A stretch of 17,919 nucleotides of DNA, taken from positions 1-17,919 of the forward strand of contig JBDTZF010000052.1 in NCBI GenBank assembly GCA_040005265.1, written 5' to 3'. The DNA is from JBDTZF01 sp040005265. GTDB taxonomy: Bacteria; Verrucomicrobiota; Verrucomicrobiia; Chthoniobacterales; UBA10450. This document shows, one piece after another, positions 1 to 7,456 of this stretch; within the stretch, counting starts at the first letter, position 1; each line of letters starts with the position of its first letter. The notes beneath the pieces are model-generated. The model searched no databases, was not told the origin of the DNA, and saw only the letters and a list, made by a program, of their open reading frames with translations. The position numbers and the translations under genes were made by a program.

Positions 1-1158
1 GGGAATCACGTCTCCGGCTTTTTCGATCACGACCGTGTCGCCGATGCGAATGTCTTTGCGTTTGATCTCGTCCTCGTTGTGCAAGGTAGCCCGGCCGACC
101 GTGCTTCCGCTGACAAAAACCGGCTCCAGTACCGCCACCGGCGTCAGAATGCCGGTACGGCCCACCTGAATGATGATGTCGGTTAAGCGTGTCTCCACCC
201 GCTCGGCTTCGTATTTGTAAGCGATCGCCCACCGCGGCGATTTGGCGGTAAACCCGAGTCGTTCACGCTGGACGAACGAATCGACTTTCACTACTGCGCC
301 ATCTGTTTGATAGGCGAACTGGTGGCGGATCCCGTCGAGTTCGCGAATCGCGCGCAGAATTTCCTCCACCGATTCCGCGACCCAGAATTTTTCGGTGGCG
401 GGAAGACCGAGCTTTTTCAGCCGTGGAAAAATCTGAGAGTGAAGATCGACATCGAATCCGTCGGTCGCGCCCGTTCCATAGACGACAACGCCGAGCGGAC
501 GCTTGGCGACGATGTTCGGATCGAGCTGTTTGAGCGATCCGGCCGCGGCATTTCTGGGGTTCGCGAACTGGAGCAAGCCTTCTTTTCCCCGTTCTTTGTT
601 CAATTTTTCGAATCCGCGTTTGTCCATATAGGCTTCACCCCGCACTTCGAGAAGTCTCGGCGCTGAACCTCGCAGCCGCTCCGGCACCGACGGGATCGTC
701 CGGATGTTTTGTGTAATATCGTCGCCGACCGTTCCGTCCCCCCGCGTGGCGGCCCGACTCAGCTTTCCATTCTCGTAAACGAGCGAAACCGCCACGCCAT
801 CCACTTTCGGCTCGATCACGACTGGGATTTTTTCGTTCGGCAATAGCCGCGTAATGCGCGCATAAAAGTTTTCGACTTCCTCTTCCGAGTAGGTGTTATC
901 AAGGCTGAGCATCGGCAGGAGATGCGCGACCTGCTCAAAGGCCTTGAGAGGTTTCCCGCCCACGCGCTGGGTCGGAGAGTCGAGCGTGGCGAGATCCGGA
1001 AACTTCGTTTCCAGGTCGACCAGCTCTTTGTAAAGCCGGTCATAGTCCCGGTCGCTGATTGCCGGCGTCGCCTCTTCGTAGTATCGGCGATTATGCTCCT
1101 CAATCTGCTGGCGCAATTCAGCGGCGCGCTTCGCAGCCTGTTTTTCTTCAACGGCCAT
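1..1158 (-). CDS. ligA: NAD-dependent DNA ligase LigA, 5' part (3' end beyond window)
   Basis: LigA seals nicks during replication and repair, using NAD+ as the adenylate donor. The minus-strand frame is open from an ATG at 1158 to the window edge, giving 386 codons; bacterial LigA is usually about 670 residues, so the zinc finger, helix-hairpin-helix and BRCT parts lie outside. Visible parts in order: domain Ia (Y26/Y27 region, 'NRRYYEEATPAISD'), the adenylation site 'EPKVDGVA' with the nucleophilic lysine at residue 118, 'FANPRNAAAGSLKQLD', 'YQTDGAVVKVD', and the start of the OB fold ('IIQVGRTGILTPVA', ending 'VVIEKAGDVIP'). The KVDG form is a mild variant of the usual KLDG. No Shine-Dalgarno sequence precedes the ATG. 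The family is unambiguous; only the 3' end is unknown. Confidence 0.96.
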   Translation of the reverse strand, partial: MAVEEKQAAKRAAELRQQIEEHNRRYYEEATPAISDRDYDRLYKELVDLETKFPDLATLDSPTQRVGGKPLKAFEQVAHLLPMLSLDNTYSEEEVENFYARITRLLPNEKIPVVIEPKVDGVAVSLVYENGKLSRAATRGDGTVGDDITQNIRTIPSVPERLRGSAPRLLEVRGEAYMDKRGFEKLNKERGKEGLLQFANPRNAAAGSLKQLDPNIVAKRPLGVVVYGTGATDGFDVDLHSQIFPRLKKLGLPATEKFWVAESVEEILRAIRELDGIRHQFAYQTDGAVVKVDSFVQRERLGFTAKSPRWAIAYKYEAERVETRLTDIIIQVGRTGILTPVAVLEPVFVSGSTVGRATLHNEDEIKRKDIRIGDTVVIEKAGDVIP

Positions 1159-1205
1159 GCTGCATGATATAAGCGGCCGGACACTCGGCAATCGCTGCCT
1201 CACGT

Positions 1206-1313
1206 TGTCATCCCGAGTGAAGCGAGGGACCTCACAGTCGGCGTTGGATCATTCAAGCTTGTGTGCGCGATTAGTCAGTTTGCGCGGGATCCTTCGCTTC
1301 GCTCAGGATGACA
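1206..1313. repeat. REP/MITE-like inverted repeat of the GTCATCC..GAAGCGA..GGATC type
   Basis: Two 28-base arms, 1206-1233 and 1286-1313, are imperfect reverse complements separated by a 52-base loop. The left arm reads TGTCATCCCGAGTGAAGCGA then GGGACCTC; the reverse complement of the right arm reads TGTCATCCTGAGCGAAGCGA then AGGATCCC, so they differ at only a few positions. The core GTCATCCTGAGCGAAGCGAAGGATC is, from memory, a widespread intergenic palindrome in several phyla of environmental bacteria. The element lies between the divergent ligA and murK-murQ genes and could fold into a long stem in either transcript. No transposase accompanies it; whether it is a non-autonomous mobile element or a structural element is not known. 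Confidence 0.75.
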
Positions 1314-1366
1314 GCGTTATGATTCGCGCTTTCAATTATTCACAAAGCAGCTAAGCATAACGAATC

Positions 1367-3160
1367 GTGAATCCGAGCGAGCGAATCCTCGGGGTCGAAG
1401 GTGGTGGCACAAAGACCGCCTGGGTGCTGGTTGAAACTGTAGCCGGGGCCGGTGGAGACGGTCCTGAGCTGCGAGTTCTCGACCAGGGGAAACTGCCGCC
1501 ATCGAACTTGCGCCTGACCGCGCCCGAGCGGTTGCGGGCGATCTTTTCGGAGTTGCCCAAGCAGATCGATCGCGCCGGAATTTTTTTGGCCGGTTGCGTG
1601 ACCGAAGAAGATCGACAATCGCTCGCCCGCCTTTGTGCAGAGATTTGGCCGAAGGCGAAGATGATAACCGGTAGCGACCGCGATTCCGGCTTCGCCGCGG
1701 CTTTGGGGCACGCCGATGGAATTGCCGTGAACGCGGGCAGCGGTTCTTCGGTGACCGGGCGTCGCGGCGATAAGATCGAAAAAGCGGGAGGTTGGGGCCA
1801 CATTCTGGGCGACGCCGGCGGCGGTTATTTTCTCGTGATCCAGGCGCTGCGTTTGATTCTGCGCGAATACGATCTGCACCGCGGCGAGGTGCAGTTCACA
1901 GCCAAAGTCCTGCACGCGCTTTCGTTGAACACGCTCGACGAGCTCGTCCGTTGGGCCCAAACGGCGGACAAGATGGAAGTGGCAATGCTGATGCCGGTTG
2001 TCTTTGAAGCGGCCGCAGGTGGTGACGCCCGCGTGATGGAGATCATCGAAGAAGGCGCGCTTGTTCTCTGCGAATACACCGAGGCAGTCGCCTCGCGTCT
2101 GCATCTGCTTGCGCCAAAAGTTGTGTTAATCGGCGGTCTTTTTCAACGCGACTCGATCTACACCCATGCGTACCGCCGTCGCCTGAAGAAAAATCTGCCA
2201 GACGCGCGCGTGGCGACTTCGGAAAAAGCCCCGGAGCTTGGCGCGGCGTGGCTTGCGGCCGAGATGGCTGAAACGCCCCATATTCATCTAACGGCGATCG
2301 ACGAGAAGGTCGACAATCTTGCGGCAGCCTTGACCGAGCAACGCAATCCGCGTTCGGAAAATCTGGAAAAAATGAGCGCGCGCGAATTGGCTGAGCTTTT
2401 CGTTGAAGAAGAGAAATTCGTACAGGAAGCGTTGCGGGGTGCGATTTCCGAATTGGCCAAGGCGATCGAAGTCACCGCAAAATCACTCCGCGCCGGCGGC
2501 CGGTTATTCTACGTCGGCGCTGGCAGCAGTGGCCGGATCGGTGTGCTCGATGCCAGCGAAATCCCGCCTACGTTCGGGGCTGCGTCGGAACTGGTGCAGG
2601 GGATTATTGCCGGCGGTGTGACAGCGCTTCACCGCAGCGTTGAGGGCGCAGAGGACGAAGCAAGTGTGGGAGCACTGGCGATCGATGAGCGCGGAATCAA
2701 GGAAGGAGATGTTGTGATTGGAATTACCGCGAGCGGGAGGACGCCGTTTGTGCTCGGTGCACTGGCCCGCGCTAAATCGCTGGGAGCGAAAACAGGCATG
2801 TTGACATGCAATCCGGGTGTAGTGGCGGGCGTGTCGCCCGCTGCGGCCGACACGGCCGGCTCGACACCTGTCGATCTTCGCATCAATCTCGCGGTCGGGC
2901 CGGAAGTTCTTACGGGGTCGACCCGATTGAAGGCGGGCACCGCCACGAAAGTCGCTCTTAACATTATCAGCACCGGAGCAATGGTGCTGCTCGGCAAAGT
3001 TCGCGGGAATTTAATGATCGATTTGCACGCATCGAACACCAAGTTGCGCGATCGCGCCACCCGGATGGTCGCCGAACTGGCGCAGTGCGATTACAATTCC
3101 GCTCGCGAACGTCTCGATGCCTGCGGTTGGAATCTGCGCGCTGTCCTGCGGGATTTGTAG
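1367..3160 (+). CDS. murQ: Fused BadF-type amino-sugar kinase (MurK-like) and N-acetylmuramic acid 6-phosphate etherase (MurQ)
   Basis: A 597-residue bifunctional cytosolic enzyme for recycling peptidoglycan sugars. Residues ~6-305 are an ASKHA/BadF-BcrA kinase resembling N-acetylglucosamine/N-acetylmuramic acid kinases: phosphate-1 loop 'GVEGGGTKTAWV', 'NAGSGSSVTG', the signature 'GGWGHILGDAGGGYFL', and 'VVLIGGLFQ'. Residues ~310-597 are MurQ, a SIS-fold lyase that splits MurNAc-6-P into GlcNAc-6-P and D-lactate: entry motif 'TEQRNPRSENL', 'YVGAGSSGRIGVLDASEIPP', 'SVEGAED', 'ITASGRTPF', and a C-terminal helical subdomain. E398 and E429 correspond to E. coli MurQ catalytic Glu83 and Glu114. 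The start is GTG; no ATG or clear Shine-Dalgarno is near. The fusion would phosphorylate MurNAc and pass it directly to the etherase. Kinase substrate (MurNAc, GlcNAc or both) is inferred. Confidence 0.93.
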   Translation: MNPSERILGVEGGGTKTAWVLVETVAGAGGDGPELRVLDQGKLPPSNLRLTAPERLRAIFSELPKQIDRAGIFLAGCVTEEDRQSLARLCAEIWPKAKMITGSDRDSGFAAALGHADGIAVNAGSGSSVTGRRGDKIEKAGGWGHILGDAGGGYFLVIQALRLILREYDLHRGEVQFTAKVLHALSLNTLDELVRWAQTADKMEVAMLMPVVFEAAAGGDARVMEIIEEGALVLCEYTEAVASRLHLLAPKVVLIGGLFQRDSIYTHAYRRRLKKNLPDARVATSEKAPELGAAWLAAEMAETPHIHLTAIDEKVDNLAAALTEQRNPRSENLEKMSARELAELFVEEEKFVQEALRGAISELAKAIEVTAKSLRAGGRLFYVGAGSSGRIGVLDASEIPPTFGAASELVQGIIAGGVTALHRSVEGAEDEASVGALAIDERGIKEGDVVIGITASGRTPFVLGALARAKSLGAKTGMLTCNPGVVAGVSPAAADTAGSTPVDLRINLAVGPEVLTGSTRLKAGTATKVALNIISTGAMVLLGKVRGNLMIDLHASNTKLRDRATRMVAELAQCDYNSARERLDACGWNLRAVLRDL

Positions 3161-3245
3161 CTACATTTAAATTAAATTTTTTTGGATTCAATAGGCGCAG
3201 CCAGTCAAGCCGCCACGAAGTAACTGTGACGTAAGGATTTAACCG

Positions 3246-3251
3246 AAAGGA
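3246..3251 (+). promoter_or_regulatory. Shine-Dalgarno sequence of the lmo0937-like gene
   Basis: AAAGGA ends nine bases before the ATG at 3261. It is one of only two convincing Shine-Dalgarno sequences in the window and supports translation of this 49-codon gene. Confidence 0.7.
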
Positions 3252-3260
3252 AAATATTCT

Positions 3261-3410
3261 ATGCTTTGGACTCTATTTGTTATTCTGCTGGTGCTCTGGC
3301 TTCTTGGATTCGTTGGTTTCCACATGGTGGCCTGGTATATCCACCTCTTGCTGGTCATCGCGCTGGTGGTGCTGATTATCCAATTGATTACTGGCCGGCG
3401 TCCCCTTTAG
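3261..3410 (+). CDS. Small hydrophobic membrane protein, lmo0937 family-like
   Basis: A 49-residue protein, short enough to be missed by length filters: MLWTLFVILLVLWLLGFVGF, followed by 'HMVAWYIHLLLVIALVVLII' and the tail 'QLITGRRPL'. It has two hydrophobic helices (about residues 2-20 and 25-43) and a basic tail. The pattern, including the central histidine and the terminal G-R-R/x-P sequence, matches small membrane proteins annotated as the lmo0937 family. Their function is unknown; some are reported in stress or envelope contexts. The start is backed by an AAAGGA nine bases upstream. It is followed after nine bases by a second small membrane-protein gene, suggesting an operon with 3420-5808. 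Confidence 0.82.
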   Translation: MLWTLFVILLVLWLLGFVGFHMVAWYIHLLLVIALVVLIIQLITGRRPL

Positions 3411-3419
3411 CTTAAATCC

Positions 3420-3650
3420 ATGAAACCTGTCGGAATCGTTGGCATCCTTCTCGTGGTCCTGGGCATTATCGTGCTTGGTTATGGTTGGCTCGGCTCGGCC
3501 AAGTACACCACGCAGGAAAATGTGGCTAAGCTGGGACCGCTCGAAATAAATAAGCAGCAAGAGCATCATATTCCCTTGGGCCCGATCGTGGGTGGCGTCT
3601 GCCTGGTAGGTGGGATATTGCTGTTAGTGACGGGCAGTAATAAGACTTAA
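3420..3650 (+). CDS. Small two-helix membrane protein, tandem copy 1
   Basis: A 76-residue protein with an N-terminal helix 'GIVGILLVVLGIIVLGYG' (residues 5-22), a polar loop containing 'YTTQENVAKLGPLEI', and a second helix 'PIVGGVCLVGGILLLVTG' near the C terminus. The order helix, TT(x)E..., LGPLEI, helix is shared with the next gene and is seen in uncharacterised small proteins of many environmental bacteria; I cannot name a Pfam family with certainty. The loop would face the periplasm or cytoplasm depending on orientation. It starts nine bases after the lmo0937-like gene and stops two bases before its paralogue, so it is very probably co-transcribed. Function unknown. Confidence 0.8.
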   Translation: MKPVGIVGILLVVLGIIVLGYGWLGSAKYTTQENVAKLGPLEINKQQEHHIPLGPIVGGVCLVGGILLLVTGSNKT

Positions 3651-3652
3651 CA

Positions 3653-3874
3653 ATGAAACCCGCTGGAATCGTTGGCATCATTCTCATCGTTGTAGGCATC
3701 ATCGGGTTCGCGTACGGCGGACTCGGGTGGACAACAGAGAAGAAAGACGCGCAGATCGGTCCTCTCGAAATCAAGCACCACGAGAATCACGGCATTGCAG
3801 TGCCACCCGTGGTGAGCGGAATTTGCCTGGTCGGCGGGATCCTTCTTGTCGCGACCGGCAGCCGAAAAAGTTAG
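3653..3874 (+). CDS. Small two-helix membrane protein, tandem copy 2
   Basis: A 73-residue paralogue of the preceding protein: both begin MKP(V/A)GIVGI, share the loop element (L/I)GPLEI, and end with (V/S)GG or SG(V/I)CLVGGILL(L/V)xTGS. The loop here is three residues shorter and has lost the first tyrosine (WTTEKKDAQIGPLEIK). The genes share a 15-base identical stretch near their starts, so a local tandem duplication is likely. Separation from copy 1 is two bases. The divergence (about half the residues differ or are conservative changes by eye) suggests the copies are retained rather than newly formed. Function unknown. Confidence 0.8.
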   Translation: MKPAGIVGIILIVVGIIGFAYGGLGWTTEKKDAQIGPLEIKHHENHGIAVPPVVSGICLVGGILLVATGSRKS

Positions 3875-3910
3875 CGCGGGAATTTTCTTTCGTGCGCCTG
3901 GCGGTTCTGG

Positions 3911-5245
3911 TTGAATCCCGGCGTGGCCGGATCCACAAATAGATGGGCGTTTCGCTGGCTTCGAGCCCAGTTGCCTGAATTGATCGCGGCTGGGGCGATT
4001 AGCTCGGAGAACGCAAAGGCGATCGAGCGTCATTACGAATCGGCTCAGTCTCGAAGTAATTTCGGCTTTGTTCTCCTGGCGATTGTTGGGTCGGCGCTGG
4101 TTGGTGCCGGCATTATTCTCTTAGTCGCCCACAATTGGGACGAATTGAGTCGCACGGCGAGATCGACAATCGCTTTTTTGCCGCTGGTTGTTTCGCAGGC
4201 ACTCTGCTTTTTCGTTCTGCAGCGCCGAAGCGAATCACAGCCATGGCGTGAAAGCGTCGCGATCTTTAACGTGGCTGCCGTCGGCACCGCGATCTCCTTG
4301 ATCAGCCAGACATATCAAATCCAGGGGACGTTTGCGAGTTTTATGCAGGTGTGGCTGCTGTTGAGTATTCCAATCGTCTATTTGCTGGGGACGACTTTCG
4401 GCGCCGTAGTTTACCTTGTTGGAGCTGTGGTCTGGCTTTTCGCGCGCGAATCCTGGTTTGGCCAAATGCTTAGTCCGAATCTTTTCTGGCTCTTCCTGCT
4501 GCTTATTTTGCCTTACTACATGTTTCGTTTCCGCCAGGACCGGAATGGTCGCGAAACAGCGAGATTGTCGATCCTTTTGGCTCTAGCGGCCGCAATTGGA
4601 ATCGGTATTTCGGCCGAGTTTACGAGAACAAACTTGGGAAGCCTGGCTTTGGCGGGATTGTTCACCGTGGTTTATCTTTCCGGGATCAGGTTTTTTCCGA
4701 AGGAGGGCGATCGACTTCATCCGCTTGCGTTTCTTGGAGGTTTCGGGATTGGAGTGATCGCGATCGTTCTGAGTTATGAATCGGCATGGCACTTTTCCTC
4801 GCCCGTTCAATGGCGTTCATTCGGATTGAGCGGAAACGTCGCGGTCGGGATTGAACTTCTGTTTCCTCTCGTCGCCGTGGTGCTCGCCTTATCGGAGATT
4901 CTTCGACGTGGGACGGCACGCGTCAGTGTGATGGCGTGTGCACTTCCGGTTTTAGCCGCCATCGCCTGGGCGATTGCAGATTTTTCTCCGGCGTCCTCAT
5001 TTCTCGCAGCCTTCCTGTTCGACGTTTACGCTTTCGCTTTGGGCGTCGAGATTTTGGTGCGGGGCATTCGCGCCAACAGCATCGCGCGCGCGAATTTTGG
5101 TCTGTTAGTGATTGCGGCCCTGGCAATATCCCGTTTCTTTGATACCGACCTGAGTTTCGTGATCAGAGGCGTCGGCTTTATCATCGTGGGCGTCGGATTT
5201 CTTGTAGCTAACGTCATTTTTTTCAAGAAACGGGCGATTGCATGA
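3911..5245 (+). CDS. DUF2157 domain polytopic membrane protein
   Basis: A 444-residue inner-membrane protein. A soluble N-terminal segment (about 11-45, 'RWLRAQLPELIAAGAISSEN') is followed by roughly ten or more hydrophobic helices beginning at residue 51. Features of DUF2157 are present: 'LVGAGIILLVAHNW' just after the first helix, 'QRRSESQPWRES', and 'ISLISQTYQIQGTF'. The function of the family is not established. The chosen start is TTG (3911); an in-frame GTG at 3923 is an equally good candidate, and an in-frame stop at 3872-3874 rules out anything further upstream. Its stop overlaps the start of the GDYXXLXY gene, and that gene pair recurs in other bacteria, which suggests that the products act together. 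Confidence 0.87.
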   Translation: MNPGVAGSTNRWAFRWLRAQLPELIAAGAISSENAKAIERHYESAQSRSNFGFVLLAIVGSALVGAGIILLVAHNWDELSRTARSTIAFLPLVVSQALCFFVLQRRSESQPWRESVAIFNVAAVGTAISLISQTYQIQGTFASFMQVWLLLSIPIVYLLGTTFGAVVYLVGAVVWLFARESWFGQMLSPNLFWLFLLLILPYYMFRFRQDRNGRETARLSILLALAAAIGIGISAEFTRTNLGSLALAGLFTVVYLSGIRFFPKEGDRLHPLAFLGGFGIGVIAIVLSYESAWHFSSPVQWRSFGLSGNVAVGIELLFPLVAVVLALSEILRRGTARVSVMACALPVLAAIAWAIADFSPASSFLAAFLFDVYAFALGVEILVRGIRANSIARANFGLLVIAALAISRFFDTDLSFVIRGVGFIIVGVGFLVANVIFFKKRAIA

Positions 5246-5808
5246 AGACGGCCCGCGTTGCGATTTTTCTCGTCGTCGCTTTGGTTCAACTCAGTGCGCC
5301 TGGGTCGATCATCTGGAAGCGCGAGCAAACGCTCAGGCATGGTCGCGTTTGGAAATTCAAGACGGCACCGGTCGATCCCCTCGACGCCATTAGAGGCCGG
5401 TATATCGCATTGCGATTCGCAGCGGAAGCGGTCCCGAGCCCCGAACCACCTGGACCTGAGCGAATCCCGGGGGGCGCGATTGTCTATGTGGCGTTAAAGG
5501 AAGATGCGGATGGATTTGCCAGAGTCGATCGCATCAGCGTCGCCCCGCTGAAAGGCGACGATGTAGTGAAAGCCGAAAATGGATATTGGCGCGATCAGGC
5601 GGATCACGTGTCGTTTCCGTTTAACAAACTCTGGGTGAGTGAACAGAACGCGGTAGCGGCAGACAAAGCTTACGCGGAAAACAGCCGGCGCGGGAACGAG
5701 AATGCTTACGTGACAGTGCGCGTGCGCGATGGCGACGCGGCGCTTGAGCAACTCTACATCGACAATCAGCCGCTCGGAGATTACCTCCGAGTCCATCAGC
5801 CGAAATAG
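5242..5808 (+). CDS. GDYXXLXY family exported or membrane-anchored protein
   Basis: A 188-residue protein with an N-terminal hydrophobic segment (residues 5-23, 'RVAIFLVVALVQLSAPGSII') that is a signal anchor or uncleaved signal. The family-defining motif appears as 'GRYIALRF' (residues 52-59, preceded by DPLDAIR), a variant in which the usual aspartate is arginine and the last tyrosine is phenylalanine. The remainder is predicted beta-rich, and the C terminus is 'YIDNQPLGDYLRV'. The ATG (5242-5244) overlaps the TGA of the DUF2157 gene in an ATGA arrangement, implying translational coupling. The partnership of DUF2157 and GDYXXLXY genes is known from other genomes, but the biochemical role is not. 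Confidence 0.85.
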   Translation: MKTARVAIFLVVALVQLSAPGSIIWKREQTLRHGRVWKFKTAPVDPLDAIRGRYIALRFAAEAVPSPEPPGPERIPGGAIVYVALKEDADGFARVDRISVAPLKGDDVVKAENGYWRDQADHVSFPFNKLWVSEQNAVAADKAYAENSRRGNENAYVTVRVRDGDAALEQLYIDNQPLGDYLRVHQPK

Positions 5809-5821
5809 CGCCCGATCGCGC

Positions 5822-7291
5822 CTAACCGCCGGCTTTAAGAACGGCGAAGGTCTTCGTCCCTTTGCGATCGAGATAAAGGAGCACGCCGCGCTTCGGGTCG
5901 GCTTTATTCAAGGCCGCGCGAAAACTGGCGACATCGGTCACCGGCTTGCCATCCACTTCAGTGATGATGTCCTGGCGCTGAATGTCCTGTCGCGCCGCGA
6001 TACTGTCGTCAGGCACATCCGTGACGATGACGCCTTGTTGAACCTGCAGATGCAGGCGCTCGGCTACTTCTTTGGTTAAATCCTGCACCTGCAATCCGAA
6101 CTTACCAAGATCCTCAGGTTTCGGTTTAGGAGGCTGAACCGGCTGGTTCGAAGCGCGGGTGATCTCGCTGGGCAGCTCGCCGGTTTGGACCGGAATTTTC
6201 ATCGTCTGTCCTTTGCGCCAGACCGTGAGCTCCACTTTCTGACCGACTTTCTTTTTCAAAATTTCATGCTGGAGCTGCGAGTCGGTCGCTACCGGATTTC
6301 CATCGACAGTGGTGATCACGTCGAAGGGCCGCAAATCGCTTTTGGTAGCAGGGGCGTCCGCTTCGATTGTCCGAACCACCACGCCTTTTTCGGCGCCTTT
6401 AAACAGTTCGCTGATGGAGGCGTCGTCACCGAGTGTTTCGATGCGAATTCCGAGCCAGGGCCTAACAATCTTGTGGCCGGCAATTAATTCATTCCCGATT
6501 TCTTTCGCCATGTTGCTGGGGATGGCGAAGCCGAGTCCGCGATTGAGACCGTTGATGAGCGTATTCATGCCGATCACTTTGCCGTCGATGTCGCAAAGCG
6601 GGCCGCCGCTGTTTCCGGGATTAATCGACGCATCGGTCTGCAAGTAATCGGAAATGGAATAGCCGCCGGTCGAAATCAGTTTGCTCCGGCCTTTGCCGCT
6701 CACCACACCGTAGGTAAATGTGTAATCGAGTCTAAACGGCGCACCAATCGCGAACGCAAACTGCCCGACCCGGACGGCGTCGCTGTCGCCGAGCTGCACG
6801 ACCGGCAAATTTTTGGCCTCGACCTTGATCACGGCGATATCTGTCTTCTCATCGGTACCGACGATTTTCGCCGGCAACATCCGGTCATCCTTCAATCTTA
6901 CCTGGATTTTGTCCGCGCCTTCGACCACATGGTAGTTCGTGAAAATGTAACCGTCTGGCCGCACAATGAATCCCGAGCCTTCGCTTTGGATCGGTTGCAA
7001 GTTGCGCTGATTTCGTGGCGGCTTGATGTCGTCAGGCGCTCCGGGAAAAAGGAGATCGTCAAAAGGAGAGCCCTCGCTTCCGTCATTCGCCTTTGAAACC
7101 TCAATAATGACCACGCTCGGTGCAACAATTTCGAATACCTTGGCAAAGGCGTTGTTGAGTTGATGGACGACGTCTTTGCCCGCTTCGGCCTCCGCGGCTG
7201 CGACGGTTGGCGAGGGCACGACTTCGGGCGTTGCAGCCAGGATCGGAGAGCCGCCGGCGACGACTAGGAGTAAAATCGAGAATAAACGCAT
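5822..7291 (-). CDS. HtrA/DegP-like (Do family) periplasmic serine protease with two PDZ domains
   Basis: A periplasmic protease/chaperone that degrades or refolds damaged envelope proteins. With ATG at 7291 the product is 489 residues and begins with a signal peptide (MRLFSILLLVVAGGSPILAA). The trypsin-like domain holds the catalytic triad H121 ('FTNYHVVEGAD'), D151 ('EKTDIAVIKV') and S228 ('NPGNSGGPL'). PDZ1 spans roughly 265-365 ('RPWLGIRIETLG', 'PFDVITTVDG') and PDZ2 roughly 395-489 ('FGLQVQDLTKEVAERL', 'RQDIITEVDGKPV'). A longer TTG start at 7318 is in frame, but an AAAGG nine bases before the ATG and the clean signal peptide favour 7291. The gene is convergent with the GDYXXLXY gene, with 13 bases between stops, and divergent from the ankyrin/L,D-transpeptidase gene. 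Confidence 0.94.
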   Translation of the reverse strand: MRLFSILLLVVAGGSPILAATPEVVPSPTVAAAEAEAGKDVVHQLNNAFAKVFEIVAPSVVIIEVSKANDGSEGSPFDDLLFPGAPDDIKPPRNQRNLQPIQSEGSGFIVRPDGYIFTNYHVVEGADKIQVRLKDDRMLPAKIVGTDEKTDIAVIKVEAKNLPVVQLGDSDAVRVGQFAFAIGAPFRLDYTFTYGVVSGKGRSKLISTGGYSISDYLQTDASINPGNSGGPLCDIDGKVIGMNTLINGLNRGLGFAIPSNMAKEIGNELIAGHKIVRPWLGIRIETLGDDASISELFKGAEKGVVVRTIEADAPATKSDLRPFDVITTVDGNPVATDSQLQHEILKKKVGQKVELTVWRKGQTMKIPVQTGELPSEITRASNQPVQPPKPKPEDLGKFGLQVQDLTKEVAERLHLQVQQGVIVTDVPDDSIAARQDIQRQDIITEVDGKPVTDVASFRAALNKADPKRGVLLYLDRKGTKTFAVLKAGG

Positions 7292-7300
7292 CTGGTTGAA

Positions 7301-7305
7301 CCTTT
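7301..7305 (-). promoter_or_regulatory. Shine-Dalgarno sequence that fixes the htrA-like start
   Basis: AAAGG on the minus strand lies nine bases before the ATG at 7291. It falls inside the region that would be coding if the TTG at 7318 were used, so it argues for the shorter protein that starts directly with the signal peptide. Confidence 0.6.
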
Positions 7306-7456
7306 GGACAGCATTCAACGTGCTATGTTCAAGCCGCCCTGTCCAACGGCGCCGGCCGGTCCTGCTTGCGACCTCAAGCCTGCCGTAAATAGCTAATTTT
7401 CGCTATCGAAACTATTGGGCGATCGTGTATCATTCTGACCGATCCGAGCTTCCCTC

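Noticed and set aside
307..666. 119-codon plus-strand open frame
   Set aside because: It is antisense to ligA, whose conserved motifs run uninterrupted through this stretch.
1157..1354. 65-codon plus-strand open frame containing 'LRFAQDDS'
   Set aside because: It is a translation of the intergenic inverted repeat; the RFAQDD string is a typical artefact of this repeat type and overlaps the ligA start.
1340..2104. 254-codon minus-strand open frame
   Set aside because: It is antisense to the kinase domain of the murK-murQ gene; no recognisable motif.
3161..3185. A/T-rich palindromic stretch followed by a T-run after murK-murQ
   Set aside because: The possible stem consists only of A-T pairs and would be too weak for a convincing intrinsic terminator.
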